From: Microbacterium sp. AZCO
GTDB taxonomy: Bacteria > Actinomycetota > Actinomycetes > Actinomycetales > Microbacteriaceae
Direction of reading: 5' to 3'
DNA: 64,000 nucleotides
Assembly (NCBI RefSeq): GCF_039614715.1
Contig: NZ_CP154857.1
Location: forward strand, 3,534,001 to 3,598,000
Notes under the pieces: generated by a model
Databases searched by the model: none
Seen by the model: the letters and a program-made list of their open reading frames with translations, nothing else
What the model was told of the DNA's origin: nothing
In this document: positions 17,685-31,925 of the stretch, in pieces
Layout of the letters: the number at the start of each line of letters is the position of its first letter
How positions within the stretch are numbered: position 1 is the first letter of the stretch
Translations under genes and position numbers: made by a program

Positions 17685-18019
17685 GCCGCGGCCCTGCGGG
17701 CGAGGCAGCGCTGGACTTCGTCGCGCAGCTCGGAGAAGTCGGCGGTCGCCGCGGAGGGAAGGGCGCGGATGACGACATCCGATCCCGGGCGGACACCGGA
17801 GAGCGACTCATGGCACACGGCCTTCAGCCGTCGGCGCACAGTGTTGCGCACGACGGCTGATCCGACTTGCTTGCTCACGATGAATCCGAAACGCGATGCG
17901 CGCTGGTCATCAGAGGTCACGACATACGTGACCGTGTGCGCGGCCGCACAACGACGGCCCCGACGGACGACGGCCTTGTACTCCGCTCCGCGGGTGAGTC
18001 GGTTCGGCCTCGCGAGCAC
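17681..18019 (-). CDS. rnpA: Ribonuclease P protein component
   Basis: This is the 112-residue protein subunit of RNase P. The N-terminus LARPNRLTRGAEYKAVVRRGRR and the RNR-type motif (VVRNTVRRRLKAV) are diagnostic. The GTG at 18019 matches the family start. It lies nine bases after rpmH and overlaps yidD. Confidence 0.95.
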   Translation of the reverse strand: MLARPNRLTRGAEYKAVVRRGRRCAAAHTVTYVVTSDDQRASRFGFIVSKQVGSAVVRNTVRRRLKAVCHESLSGVRPGSDVVIRALPSAATADFSELRDEVQRCLARRAAA

Positions 18020-18028
18020 CGCTCGATG

Positions 18029-18166
18029 TCAGGCCGAGAGCTCGGTGCGGCCCTTGGCGCGCCGCGCCGACAGGATGGCGCGGCCGGCACGCGTGCGCAT
18101 GCGGGCGCGGAAGCCGTGCTTCTTGGCGCGACGACGGTTGTTGGGCTGGAAGGTGCGCTTGCTCAT
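18029..18166 (-). CDS. rpmH: 50S ribosomal protein L34
   Basis: This 45-residue basic protein begins [19 protein letters not shown], the universal L34 sequence, and ends GRTELSA. It is the first gene of the leftward rpmH-rnpA-yidD-yidC unit and diverges from dnaA. Confidence 0.97.
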   Translation of the reverse strand: MSKRTFQPNNRRRAKKHGFRARMRTRAGRAILSARRAKGRTELSA

Positions 18167-18476
18167 GGAGATCACTTCCGGATCGGTGTCACCGGGAGGC
18201 TCAAGAATCCGGGGACGACGTGCTTACAGGGAACTGCCGCGAGGGCATAAGTCAACCGACTAAGGCTACGTCGAGTCGCCTGAGAACTCAAACTGAGACA
18301 CCGGGATGGGCATTATGCACACCGGGGACCGGGACGCTGGCACCGACACGCAGCCGGATCTACAGTGGAGTTTGCTCACACGACGCCCGCTGACTAGCGT
18401 GTCTCCGGCAGTTATCCACAGGCACGGGATGTCGCTTTCCCTGATCCTGAGGCGCATCACAACACCCGGGGGGGCC
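18167..18476. promoter_or_regulatory. rpmH-dnaA divergent promoter region with a DnaA box
   Basis: These 310 bases contain no gene. A consensus DnaA box (TTATCCACA, 18412-18420) lies 57 bases before the dnaA start, consistent with dnaA autoregulation. The region must hold promoters for both directions; I cannot assign -10 elements with confidence. Confidence 0.8.
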
Positions 18477-19910
18477 ATGTCTCAGCACGACATTCCAGAT
18501 GTACCAGTCTGGGCAGCCGTGCTCGGTGAGCTCGTCGTCGACGATCGCGTCACGCCGCAGCTCCACGGGTTCCTCAACCTGGCGGTGCCTCAGGGCGTCA
18601 TGAGCGGCACGCTCTACCTCGACGTGCCCAACGATCTCACCGCGGCGCAGATCAACAAGCGCATGCGCGCGCCGATCATGGAGGCGCTGGCCCGCGTGCC
18701 GCAGGGCGAGCCTGTCGCGACGACGTTCCGCGTCGTGGTCAACCCCGAGCTCGCCGACCAGCACCTCACGGCGCCGATCCCGGTGCAGTCCGCCATCCAG
18801 CCCGAGCCGCTTTCCGCGCCGGCGCCCGGAGCCGTGCTGCGTCCGCGCATCGACGAGCCCGTCGACACAGCATCCGCCCGCTCCGACTCGCGACTGAACC
18901 CGAAGTACACGTTCGACAACTTCGTCATCGGGCAGTCCAACCGCTTCGCCCATGCCGCGGCGGTCGCGGTCGCGGAGGCGCCGGCCAAGGCATACAACCC
19001 GCTCTTCATCTACGGCGACTCGGGACTCGGCAAGACGCACCTCCTGCACGCCATCGGCGACTACGCGATGAGCCTGTACTCCGGCATCCGGGTGCGCTAC
19101 GTCTCGAGCGAAGAGTTCACGAACGACTTCATCAACTCGATCGCGAACAACCGCGGCTCCGCATTCCAGGCGCGGTATCGGGATGTCGACATCCTCCTGA
19201 TCGACGACATCCAGTTCCTGCAGGGCCGGGCCGAGACGCAGGAAGCCTTCTTCCACACGTTCAACACGCTTCACGACCACGACAAGCAGGTCGTGATCAC
19301 GAGCGATGTGCCCCCCAAGCACCTGACCGGCTTCGAAGACCGCATGCGCAGCCGCTTCGAGTGGGGCCTCATCACCGACGTGCAGGCTCCCGACCTCGAG
19401 ACCCGCATCGCGATCCTCCGCAAGAAGGCGCAGAGCGAGCGTCTGCACATCCCCGACGAGGTGCTCGAGTACATCGCGACTGTCGTGTCGTCGAACATCC
19501 GCGAGCTCGAGGGCGCCCTCATCCGCGTGTCGGCCTTCGCGAGCCTCAATCGCTCGACGCTCGACATGTCGCTCGCGCAGACGGTGCTCCGCGACATCAT
19601 CGATCAGGACGACGCCAACGTCATCTCGCCGACCGACATCATCACCGCGACGGCCGCCTACTTCAAGCTGTCCGTCGACGACCTGTACGGGTCGAGCCGG
19701 TCTCAGGCCGTCGCAACGGCCCGTCAGATCGCGATGTACCTGTGCCGGGAGCGCACGAGCCTCTCGCTGCCGAAGATCGGCCAGCTCTTCGGCAACCGCG
19801 ATCACACGACGGTCATGTATGCGTACAAGAAGATCAGCGACCTCATGAAGGAGCGCCGCTCGATCTACAACCAGGTCACCGAGATCACGGCCTCGCTCGG
19901 CCGCCGCTGA
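18477..19910 (+). CDS. dnaA: Chromosomal replication initiator protein DnaA
   Basis: This 477-residue AAA+ initiator has an N-terminal DnaB-interaction domain, a variable linker (about 95-135), the nucleotide-binding domain with Walker A GDSGLGKTHLL and Walker B LLIDDIQFL, and domain IV with the box-recognition helix FGNRDHTTVMYAYKKI near the C-terminus. The ATG at 18477 (MSQHDIPDV) follows GGGGGGCC. Upstream in-frame Mets would add sequence across the DnaA box and are unlikely. Confidence 0.97.
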   Translation: MSQHDIPDVPVWAAVLGELVVDDRVTPQLHGFLNLAVPQGVMSGTLYLDVPNDLTAAQINKRMRAPIMEALARVPQGEPVATTFRVVVNPELADQHLTAPIPVQSAIQPEPLSAPAPGAVLRPRIDEPVDTASARSDSRLNPKYTFDNFVIGQSNRFAHAAAVAVAEAPAKAYNPLFIYGDSGLGKTHLLHAIGDYAMSLYSGIRVRYVSSEEFTNDFINSIANNRGSAFQARYRDVDILLIDDIQFLQGRAETQEAFFHTFNTLHDHDKQVVITSDVPPKHLTGFEDRMRSRFEWGLITDVQAPDLETRIAILRKKAQSERLHIPDEVLEYIATVVSSNIRELEGALIRVSAFASLNRSTLDMSLAQTVLRDIIDQDDANVISPTDIITATAAYFKLSVDDLYGSSRSQAVATARQIAMYLCRERTSLSLPKIGQLFGNRDHTTVMYAYKKISDLMKERRSIYNQVTEITASLGRR

Positions 19911-20397
19911 CGCCGCTCGCCCACCCGTCGACGCCCTCGGGGCGTCGGCCTCTTCGGCGCGCCCGGGCGACGTCGGAGTGCGGCGTGACAGAAGGCGTCA
20001 TATGCCTCAGAAAGTGCTTGACACCCCTGTCGCAGCGGGCCAATATAACCGTTCTTCACAGTGTGGAAAACCTGTGGATAACTCGATTCGGCTGCGGAAA
20101 GTTGTGAACGACAGACGAATGGCTGTGGACGGCGGGACCGATTCCGGGATGCCGGAAGGTGAGCGTCATCCACACCCTCCGCAGCGCGTCCACATCTCAC
20201 ACGCGTGTAGTTCCGTTGTGCCGTCTGGCATCGCCCGAGTTATCCACACTTTCCACAGCTGTTAACACCATGACAAGAAACTTTTGATGAAGAGCAGATC
20301 CGATCACCTCGGCGGTGAGGGACCGGGTCTTGGGGTGCCGGTCGAACAGGGCACTAGCATGGGTACCCCAAGCCCCAAGGACGACAAGGGAGCGCCA
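19911..20397. other. Chromosomal origin of replication oriC
   Basis: This dnaA-dnaN gap carries clustered DnaA boxes: TGTGGATAA (20073-20081), TCATCCACA (20166-20174), TTATCCACA (20240-20248), and weaker ones such as TGTGGAAAA (20062-20070) and CTTTCCACA (20249-20257). Local AT-rich patches lie at 20040-20060 and 20258-20295 (GTTAACACC, GAAACTTTTGATGAAG), either of which could be the unwinding element. Genes diverge from here. Confidence 0.92.
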
Positions 20398-21549
20398 GTG
20401 AGGTTCCACGTCAATCGCGATGTCTTCAGCGAAGCCGTGTCGTTCGTGGTCAAGCTGCTCCCGCAGCGCAATCCCCAGCCGATCCTGGCGGGCGTCCTCA
20501 TCGAGGCCGGCGACGACGGGCTGTCGCTCGCCGCGTTCGACTACGAGGCTTCTGCGCGCACGACGATCGAGGCGACCGTCGACGAGCCGGGCACGATCCT
20601 CGTCCACGGCCGTCTGCTGTCCGAGATCGCGAGCCGTCTGCCCAACGCCCCGATCCAGATCGAGGTCGATGACGACGGCGGCATCCTGCTGACGTGCGGC
20701 TCGGCGCGCTTCACGCTCGCCTCGATGCCCGTGCAGGAGTACCCGGCCATCCCCGAGGTCACCGGCGAGTCCGGCCTCGTCCCGTCGGAGGACTTCGCGA
20801 CGGCCATCGCCCAGGTCGCCTTCGCGGCATCGCGCGACGACGTCACCCCCGTCCTCACGGGCGTCCAGCTCGAGGTGGCCGGCACGCAGCTGAGCCTCGT
20901 CGCGACCGACCGCTATCGGGTCGCGCTCCGCGAGATCCCGTGGGATGGCGGCACCGTGGCATCCGACGAGTCGACCACCGCGCTCGTCCCCGCGCGCACC
21001 CTGACGGAGGTCGGCAAGACCTTCGCCCACGGCGGCAACATCTCGATCGCGTTCTCGGGTTCCGGCGACCGCGAGATCATCGCCTTCACGGCGGGCAACA
21101 AGACGGTGACGTCGCTGCTCATCAAGGGCAACTTCCCGCCCGTGCGCCGCCTGTTCCCCGAGCAGACCGAGCACCACGCCGTCGTCAACACGGCCGAGCT
21201 CGCCGAGGCGGTGCGCCGTGTGTCGCTCGTGCTCGACCGCTCCGCGCCGCTGCGGTTCACGTTCACGGCCGACAGCGTGTCGATGGATGCCTCGGGCACC
21301 GAGCAGGCGCGGGCGTCCGAGTCCGTCGACGCGACGCTGGTCGGCGACGAGGTCACCCTCGGACTCAACCCGCAGTATCTGCTCGAGTCGCTCGGCGCCG
21401 TGAAGAGCGAGTTCGCCCGCATCACCTTCACGTCGAGCGAGAACGCCAACAAGCTCAGCCCCGTGCTCATCACCCCGCAGACCTCGGTCGACAAGGGCGG
21501 CGACGGCGAGTTCAAGTACCTGCTGCAGCCCAACCTGCTCCTCCGCTGA
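20398..21549 (+). CDS. dnaN: DNA polymerase III subunit beta (sliding clamp)
   Basis: This 383-residue clamp subunit starts RFHVNRDVFSEAVSFVVKLLP, matching actinobacterial DnaN. It has three repeated clamp domains with typical VPARTLTEVGK and NPQYLLESLG segments and the C-terminal LLQPNLLLR, close to the usual ending. GTG at 20398 was chosen because homologous proteins begin there; an in-frame ATG at 20359 would add 13 residues. Confidence 0.95.
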   Translation: MRFHVNRDVFSEAVSFVVKLLPQRNPQPILAGVLIEAGDDGLSLAAFDYEASARTTIEATVDEPGTILVHGRLLSEIASRLPNAPIQIEVDDDGGILLTCGSARFTLASMPVQEYPAIPEVTGESGLVPSEDFATAIAQVAFAASRDDVTPVLTGVQLEVAGTQLSLVATDRYRVALREIPWDGGTVASDESTTALVPARTLTEVGKTFAHGGNISIAFSGSGDREIIAFTAGNKTVTSLLIKGNFPPVRRLFPEQTEHHAVVNTAELAEAVRRVSLVLDRSAPLRFTFTADSVSMDASGTEQARASESVDATLVGDEVTLGLNPQYLLESLGAVKSEFARITFTSSENANKLSPVLITPQTSVDKGGDGEFKYLLQPNLLLR

Positions 21550-21595
21550 CGCCGAGGGACCGCCCGGCGTCAGAGGCCCGAACTAGGGTTGAGGC

Positions 21596-22754
21596 GTGAT
21601 CGTGGAGCAGCTGAGTCTCATCGACTTCCGCAACTATGCGGCCGCCGACGTCACTCTCGGCCCCGGTCCCAACGTCTTCATCGGCCGGAACGGCCAGGGC
21701 AAGACGAATCTCGCCGAAGCCATCGCCTTCTTCGCGACGCTGGGCTCCCACCGGGTCTCGAACGACGCCCCGATGGTGCGGCACGGAGCGGATGCCGCGA
21801 TCGTCCGCGCCCGTCTCGCCCACGGCGAGCGTCGGGTGCTCCTCGAAGCGCAGGTCAATCGGCAGGGCTCCAACAAGGCGCGCGTCAACGGCGCCGCCGT
21901 GAAGACGAACGAGCTTCCGCGCTACGCGCAGGTCGTGCTCTTCGCCCCGGAGGACCTCCAGATCGTGCGGGGCGATCCGTCGTCGCGCCGCCGGTTCGCG
22001 GATCAGCTCCTCGTGCAGCGTTCGCCGCGCATGAGCGCGGTGCTGTCCGACTACGACCGCGTTCTCAAGCAGCGCACGGCTCTGCTCAAGTCGGCGCGCG
22101 CCCGCGGCATCCGCGGCGACGCCCTCTCGACTCTCGACGTCTGGGACGACAAGCTCGTGAGCCTCGGCACCCAGGTCATCGAGGCCCGCCTCGCCCTCGC
22201 CGCCGAACTGGCAGCGCCGCTCGCCGCCGCCTACACGCAGATCGCCGGGGCCGACCACAGTCCCGAACTGGAATGGGCGATGTCGGTGCAGGGCGGAGAC
22301 CCCGAGGAGGGCGACGCGCAGGAAGAGAAAGTGGATGCTGCAGCATCCACTCCTCGCATCGCGGAGCTGTTCGGCGCCGCCCTCGCCGCCAAGCGCTCGG
22401 CCGAGCTCGATCGAGGCCTCACGCTCGTCGGCCCGCACCGGGACGATCTCGTGCTGCGGGTGCGCGGACTTCCCGTGAAGGGCTATGCCTCGCACGGCGA
22501 GTCGTGGTCGGTCGCCCTCGCGCTGCGCCTTGCGTCCGCCGAGCTGCTGCGCGCCGAATCCCGGCTCGGCGACCCCGTGCTGATCCTCGACGACGTGTTC
22601 GCCGAGCTCGATGCCGATCGACGCACGCGCCTGGCCGAGCTCGTGGCCGATTTCGAGCAGGTCGTGGTGACGGCAGCCGTCGAAGAGGACGTGCCCGCCG
22701 GCCTGCGGGCGCACGTCGTGCGAGTCGAGGCGGGACGCATCCTGGAGTCCGCGG

Positions 22755-22762
<8 letters not shown>
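21596..22762 (+). CDS. recF: DNA replication/repair protein RecF
   Basis: This 388-residue SMC-like ATPase loads RecA at gaps. The N-terminus IVEQLSLIDFRNYAAADV and Walker A FIGRNGQGKTNLAEAIAFF are typical, the signature motif region contains ASHGESWSVALALRLASAELL, and Walker B is PVLILDDVFAELD. It lies 46 bases after dnaN and overlaps the start of the DciA-like gene by eight bases. Confidence 0.95.
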
Positions 22763-25411
<2,649 letters not shown>

Positions 25412-25475
25412 CGGCCGCTCTGCGGCCCGGCGAGGCATCCCTCCACTCCCGTGACATCGCGACGGAAAGAAGCAC

Positions 25476-28066
<2,591 letters not shown>

Positions 28067-28070
<4 letters not shown>

Positions 28071-28471
28071 GCACGGTAGCCGACAAGCTCGCCAAGAAAT
28101 CCAGCCACAAGACGAGCGCGAAGCAGGTGCGCCTGCGCCTCGTCTACATCGACTTCTGGTCGGCCGTTAAGCTGTCGTTCCTCGCGGCGGTCGCGATCGC
28201 GGTCGTCACCATCGTGTCGTTCTTCCTCGTCTTCATGGTCGTGCAGACGACCGGCCTCATCGGCCGCCTGGACGAGTTCTTCCAGAGCATCTCCGACGGC
28301 AGCGTCTCTCTCACGAGCTTCATCGGCCTGCCCCAGGTCATGGCGGTGGGTGCGATCGTCGCGATCCTCAACCTCATCGTCGTGACGGTGCTGGGTGCGG
28401 TCATCGCGGGCATCTACAACCTGGCCGTGAAGGTCACCGGCGGTCTGCTCGTGGGCTTCACCAGCAACTGA
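28067..28471 (+). CDS. DUF3566 membrane protein
   Basis: This 134-residue protein has a basic N-terminus, a first helix ([22 protein letters not shown]) and a second ([23 protein letters not shown]). DUF3566 proteins follow gyrA in many Actinobacteria; the function is unknown. It is translationally coupled to gyrA. Confidence 0.9.
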
Positions 28472-28483
28472 CGTCCGGATTCG

Positions 28484-28526
28484 GGATGCCCCGTCCCGGC
28501 GCATGACGCGCCGTGGCGGGGCATCC
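28484..28526 (+). terminator. Hairpin terminator after the gyrA-DUF3566 unit
   Basis: Stem GGATGCCCCG / CGGGGCATCC with an inner loop that itself contains a GGCGC/GCGCC stem, 13 bases past the stop. There is no long T tract; it may work for both strands. Confidence 0.6.
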
Positions 28527-28605
28527 GTCATTCTGACGGGAGCGGGAGGGATGCCGCGCCCCGGCCGCCGCTCGCGAATGCGCTGTTGCGTCGGCGCGAA
28601 GCTGA

Positions 28606-29319
28606 CTAAGCCACCGTGGTGCCGAGCCAGGTGCCGATGAGCCAGGTGACCGCGAGGGCCAGCGCTCCGCCGATGACGAGCCGGATGACCGCGCGGCCGC
28701 GGCGCGCACCGCCGAGGCGGGCCGAGACGGAGCCGGTGATCGCGAGGGCGATCAGCACGGCGACGAAGGTGACCGGCACGCGCCACGCCGGCGGCGGCAG
28801 GAGGATCGCCAGGAGCGGCAGCAGCGCACCTAGCGTGAATGAGATCGCGGACGAGATCGCCGCGTGCCACGGGTTGACCAGATCGTCCTGGTCGAGGTGC
28901 AGCTCGACCTCCAGGTGCGCCGCGAGCGCGTCGTGCGCGGTGAGCTCGGTGGCGACCTGGCGGGCGGTCGCTTCACTGAGCCCGCGGTCGCGATAGAGCT
29001 GCGTCAGCTCCTCGAACTCCTCGTCCGGCATCTCGGCGAGCTCCCGCCGCTCCTTGGCGATCAGCGCGCGCTCGGAGTCGCGCTGGCTGCTCACCGACAC
29101 GTACTCCCCGAGCGCCATCGAGATCGCGCCACCCACGAGACCCGCGATGCCGGCGAGCAGCAGAGCAGGGGTGTCGGTCGTCGCACCGGCGACGCCGACG
29201 ACGAGGGATGCCACCGAGACGATGCCGTCGTTGGCGCCGAGCACACCCGCGCGGAGCCAGTTGAGCCGCTGGCCGATGCTGTTGGTGTGGGCTTCTCCGA
29301 GATGCGATGCGTCGGACAC
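28606..29319 (-). CDS. VIT1/CCC1 family transporter
   Basis: This membrane protein of about 237 residues has the VIT/CCC1 opening RLNWLRAGVLGANDGIVSVASLVVGVAGA, a second helix with GLVGGAISMALGEYVSVSSQ, a long cytoplasmic helical segment and three C-terminal helices. The family moves Fe2+/Mn2+ out of the cytoplasm. GTG at 29319 (VSDASHLGE) is chosen; a TTG at 29331 would add four residues. It stands alone, convergent with the gyrA unit. Confidence 0.9.
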   Translation of the reverse strand: MSDASHLGEAHTNSIGQRLNWLRAGVLGANDGIVSVASLVVGVAGATTDTPALLLAGIAGLVGGAISMALGEYVSVSSQRDSERALIAKERRELAEMPDEEFEELTQLYRDRGLSEATARQVATELTAHDALAAHLEVELHLDQDDLVNPWHAAISSAISFTLGALLPLLAILLPPPAWRVPVTFVAVLIALAITGSVSARLGGARRGRAVIRLVIGGALALAVTWLIGTWLGTTVA

Positions 29320-29423
29320 GCGCCCAGTCAATCACCACACGCCCGGAGTGCGAGCTCGATTCGTGAAAACGGCGCGCGTCCGGTAAAGTCTTGCAGGTTG
29401 ACGGCTCACGGGCCGGCACGATC

Positions 29424-29497
29424 GGGGCTATAGCTCAGGCGGTTAGAGCGCTTCACTGATAATGAAGAGGTCCCAGGTTCAAGTCCTGGTAGCCCCA
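29424..29497 (+). tRNA. tRNA-Ile (GAT)
   Basis: This 74-nt cloverleaf has acceptor GGGGCTA/TAGCCCC, D-arm with AGCTCAGGCGGTTAGAGC, anticodon stem-loop CTTCA-CTGATAA-TGAAG with anticodon GAT at 29458-29460, and T-arm GGTTCAAGTCC. The 3' CCA is not fully encoded. It is paired with tRNA-Ala 12 bases downstream. Confidence 0.97.
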
Positions 29498-29509
29498 CAA
29501 CACAGCCCC

Positions 29510-29582
29510 GGGGCCTTAGCTCAGTTGGTAGAGCGCCTGCTTTGCAAGCAGGATGTCAGGAGTTCGAATCTCCTAGGCTCCA
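29510..29582 (+). tRNA. tRNA-Ala (TGC)
   Basis: This 73-nt tRNA has the anticodon loop TTTGCAA (anticodon TGC, 29543-29545), acceptor GGGGCCT/AGGCTCC with the alanine-identity G3-U70 pair, and T-arm AGTTCGAATCT. CCA is encoded (29583-29585). Its 3' tail is repeated downstream at 29723-29747. Confidence 0.97.
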
Positions 29583-29747
29583 CCATGTGCGAGAAGCCGG
29601 CCCGAAGGGTCGGCTTCTCGCACATATACGGGCACAGCGATTCGAACGGGCGGCGAAGCCGCGTTCGACGGGCCCCCGCAGAGGCTCCGCGCGACGCGAA
29701 GCGGCGCGTGGAGAAGCGGGGACTCCTAGGCTCCACCATGTGCGAGA
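29570..29747. repeat. Duplicated tRNA-Ala tail enclosing a palindromic element
   Basis: A 25-base sequence (CTCCTAGGCTCCACCATG plus TGCGAGA) at the 3' end of tRNA-Ala (29570-29594) recurs exactly at 29723-29747, offset 153 bases. Between the copies, at 29680-29713, is the hairpin-forming motif AGAGGCTCCGCGCGACGCG-AA-GCGGCGCGTGGAG. The same motif lies between duplicated tRNA-Leu tails at 54122-54156. Confidence 0.85.
29586..29624 (+). terminator. Hairpin after tRNA-Ala
   Basis: Perfect 14-bp arms TGTGCGAGAAGCCG and CGGCTTCTCGCACA start one base after the encoded CCA. There is no T tract, but this is a strong stem likely to end or process the tRNA transcript. Confidence 0.7.
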
Positions 29748-29805
29748 CCTACGCCCGGGCCCCCGCCGCCGGCCGCTTCTGGTTTCGACGTGGATAGGGT
29801 GAAGC

Positions 29806-30231
29806 ATGGACCTGCGCGTCGCGGCCTACGCCATCATCGTCGACGACGAACGGGGGATGCTGCTCGCTCACTGGATCGAGGGGCGCCGCGCCGCATGGAC
29901 CCTCCCGGGCGGCGGTCTCGAGCCGGGGGAAGACCCTGAACGCGCCGCACGCCGCGAGGTCAAGGAGGAGACGGGCTACCGCGTCGAGATCCAGGAGCTG
30001 CTCGGCATCCATTCCCGGGTCATCCCCGCGTCGCGACGCGTCTCGGGGAACGGCGAGACTCCCCTCCATGCGCTCCGCATCGTCTATCGCGCGCGCGTCA
30101 CGGGCGGGCGGCTGCGCAACGAGGTCGACGGGTCGACCGACCGCGCCGACTGGTTTCCGCTCGCATCGATAGACGGCCTGCAGCGGGTCAAACTCGTCGA
30201 CATCGCGCTCAGCATGGCCGGTGTGCGCTGA
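29806..30231 (+). CDS. NUDIX hydrolase
   Basis: This 141-residue protein has a complete Nudix box: GGGLEPGEDPERAARREVKE-ETGY (G-x5-E-x7-REVKEETG). It hydrolyses a nucleoside-diphosphate-linked substrate not identifiable from sequence. The N-terminus VAAYAIIVDDERGMLLAHW is the usual first strand. Single-gene unit downstream of the tRNA pair. Confidence 0.92.
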   Translation: MDLRVAAYAIIVDDERGMLLAHWIEGRRAAWTLPGGGLEPGEDPERAARREVKEETGYRVEIQELLGIHSRVIPASRRVSGNGETPLHALRIVYRARVTGGRLRNEVDGSTDRADWFPLASIDGLQRVKLVDIALSMAGVR

Positions 30232-30237
30232 ATCGAC

Positions 30238-30717
30238 TCAGCGCTCCTCGATCTCCTGGGAGATGTCGGCCACCGTCGCACCATAGGAGGCGATGAGGTC
30301 GTCGGCCTGCACGAAGAGGCTGTAGCCGTGCGCTCCCGCGCCCATCGCGATGCGCTCGCCGACGATGCGCTCGTCGGCGAACACGGGCCACTCGGTCTCG
30401 CTGCCGATCGGCACGATCGTTCCGCGCTCGTACCCGGTCGCCGCGAGCGCGCGGGCCGGGTCGGGCAGCTGCAGCTTGTTGACACCCACGACCGAGCGCA
30501 GCTTCGGCCAGGAGATCGCCCGATCACCCGGAACGAGCGCGAAGAGGTACGTGTCATCGCTCCGTTTGACGACGAGCGTCTTCACGATCCTCGCGGGAGG
30601 GATGCCGAGAAGCTCGGCCGCCTCGGGAAGGCTCTTCGCCGCCGGGCGCTCGCGGATCTCGATGTCGAGTCCGCGAGCGGATGCCGCGTCTCGGACGCGC
30701 GACGTCGGGTCGGTCAC
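30238..30717 (-). CDS. YbaK/EbsC-type aminoacyl-tRNA deacylase
   Basis: This 159-residue protein of the YbaK/ProX editing family has EAAELLGIPPARIVKTLVVK with the conserved Lys, YLFALVPGDRAISWPKL, and GYERGTIVPIG. The family hydrolyses mischarged tRNAs such as Cys-tRNA(Pro). GTG at 30717 (VTDPTSRV) is preferred to an upstream ATG that would overlap the neighbouring gene. The gene begins seven bases after the stop of the preceding gene, so the two may be co-transcribed. Confidence 0.85.
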   Translation of the reverse strand: MTDPTSRVRDAASARGLDIEIRERPAAKSLPEAAELLGIPPARIVKTLVVKRSDDTYLFALVPGDRAISWPKLRSVVGVNKLQLPDPARALAATGYERGTIVPIGSETEWPVFADERIVGERIAMGAGAHGYSLFVQADDLIASYGATVADISQEIEER

Positions 30718-30724
30718 TCCCGGT

Positions 30725-31249
30725 TCAGGCGTCGGGCGCGCGCAGCGGGTCGTCGGCAACCCACAGCTCGTCGTCGGCGCGGAGCGTCTGCCACGCGGCG
30801 TACGCGACGCCGAGGGCAGCGGCCACGCCCAGGATGATGGCGATCACGCCGCCGGCGCCGATGCTCTTCTTCGGCGGCTCGATCACGGGAAGGTGCGCCG
30901 GCGAGAAGGAGAAGCCGCGGCCGGAGGCGAACTTCGAACGCGTGTCGTTCGCGGCATCCCATACGGACAGGGCCGATCCGACGACCGCACCCGCGGCGGG
31001 AACGACCTTGTCGTTGACCAGGTGCCGCGAGACCGAGATGCCCTTGTCGACATACGGGGCGGCGTACTTGCCGTACGTGTCCTTGGCCTGCGGCACGAGC
31101 TGCTCGCGGCTGTAGTTGCCGAGCTGGCGCCGCGCCTCCTTCGCCACGGTGGCGGCTTCGCCCACGAGAACCTGCTGCGACTCCCACAGTCGGTTCGCCT
31201 GGGTCTGGAGCTTGCGGAGTTCCTTCTTGCGCTTGCGGCTGAGGCTCAC
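30725..31249 (-). CDS. Single-pass membrane protein of unknown function
   Basis: This 174-residue protein begins with a very basic helix (LSRKRKKELRKLQTQANRLWESQQ), has a charged helical middle, and a C-terminal transmembrane helix (GAGGVIAIILGVAAALGVAYAAW) followed by an acidic tail. I recognise no enzymatic motif. GTG at 31249 is preceded by AGGGAGGGCC. It is divergent from the peptidyl-prolyl isomerase gene. Confidence 0.75.
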   Translation of the reverse strand: MSLSRKRKKELRKLQTQANRLWESQQVLVGEAATVAKEARRQLGNYSREQLVPQAKDTYGKYAAPYVDKGISVSRHLVNDKVVPAAGAVVGSALSVWDAANDTRSKFASGRGFSFSPAHLPVIEPPKKSIGAGGVIAIILGVAAALGVAYAAWQTLRADDELWVADDPLRAPDA

Positions 31250-31345
31250 GGGGCCCTCCCTGTCGATGGGGGTGTGGTCCTCCCCATCTTGCCAGACAGG
31301 GCCTGGCCCGGGAGGGGTTGCGCAGAAACCTGGAACAATGTACCC

Positions 31346-31903
31346 ATGCCCACGCCTACCGCGGTCGCGACCCTGCACACCAACCACGGCGACATCGTCG
31401 TCAACCTCTTCGGAGACCACGCTCCTCGCACGGTGAAGAACTTCGTCGGTCTCTCCGACGGGACCGGCGAGTGGAAGGACCCCTCGACCGGCCAGCCGGG
31501 CGACGGACCCCTCTACAACGGCGTCGTCTTCCACCGCATCATCCCCGGCTTCATGATCCAGGGCGGAGACCCGCTGGGCACCGGCACCGGCGGCCCCGGG
31601 TACACCTTCAACGACGAGATCAGCCCCGAGCTGACGTTCCAGAAGCCCTACCTCCTCGCCATGGCGAACGCCGGCCTCCGCCGCAACGCCATCACCGGCC
31701 AGCCCGAGGGCACGAACGGCTCGCAGTTCTTCATCACGACCGACCCCACGCCGTGGCTGCAGGGCAAGCACACGATCTTCGGCGAGGTCGCCGACGATGC
31801 GTCGCGCCAGGTCGTCGACGCGATCAGCGCGGTGCCGACCGCCGCGGGGGACCGTCCGATCGAGCCCGTCGTCATCGACTCGATCGACATCGCCGCCGCC
31901 TGA
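31346..31903 (+). CDS. Cyclophilin-type peptidyl-prolyl cis-trans isomerase
   Basis: This 185-residue cytoplasmic cyclophilin has the active-site segments FHRIIPGFMIQGGDP (catalytic Arg), GTNGSQFFITTDPTPWL and HTIFGEV. No signal peptide is visible. It catalyses Xaa-Pro isomerisation during folding. Its position just before the rhomboid gene and near crgA is typical of Actinobacteria. Confidence 0.94.
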   Translation: MPTPTAVATLHTNHGDIVVNLFGDHAPRTVKNFVGLSDGTGEWKDPSTGQPGDGPLYNGVVFHRIIPGFMIQGGDPLGTGTGGPGYTFNDEISPELTFQKPYLLAMANAGLRRNAITGQPEGTNGSQFFITTDPTPWLQGKHTIFGEVADDASRQVVDAISAVPTAAGDRPIEPVVIDSIDIAAA

Positions 31904-31925
31904 GACCCCGGCTGCGCCCTCGCCC

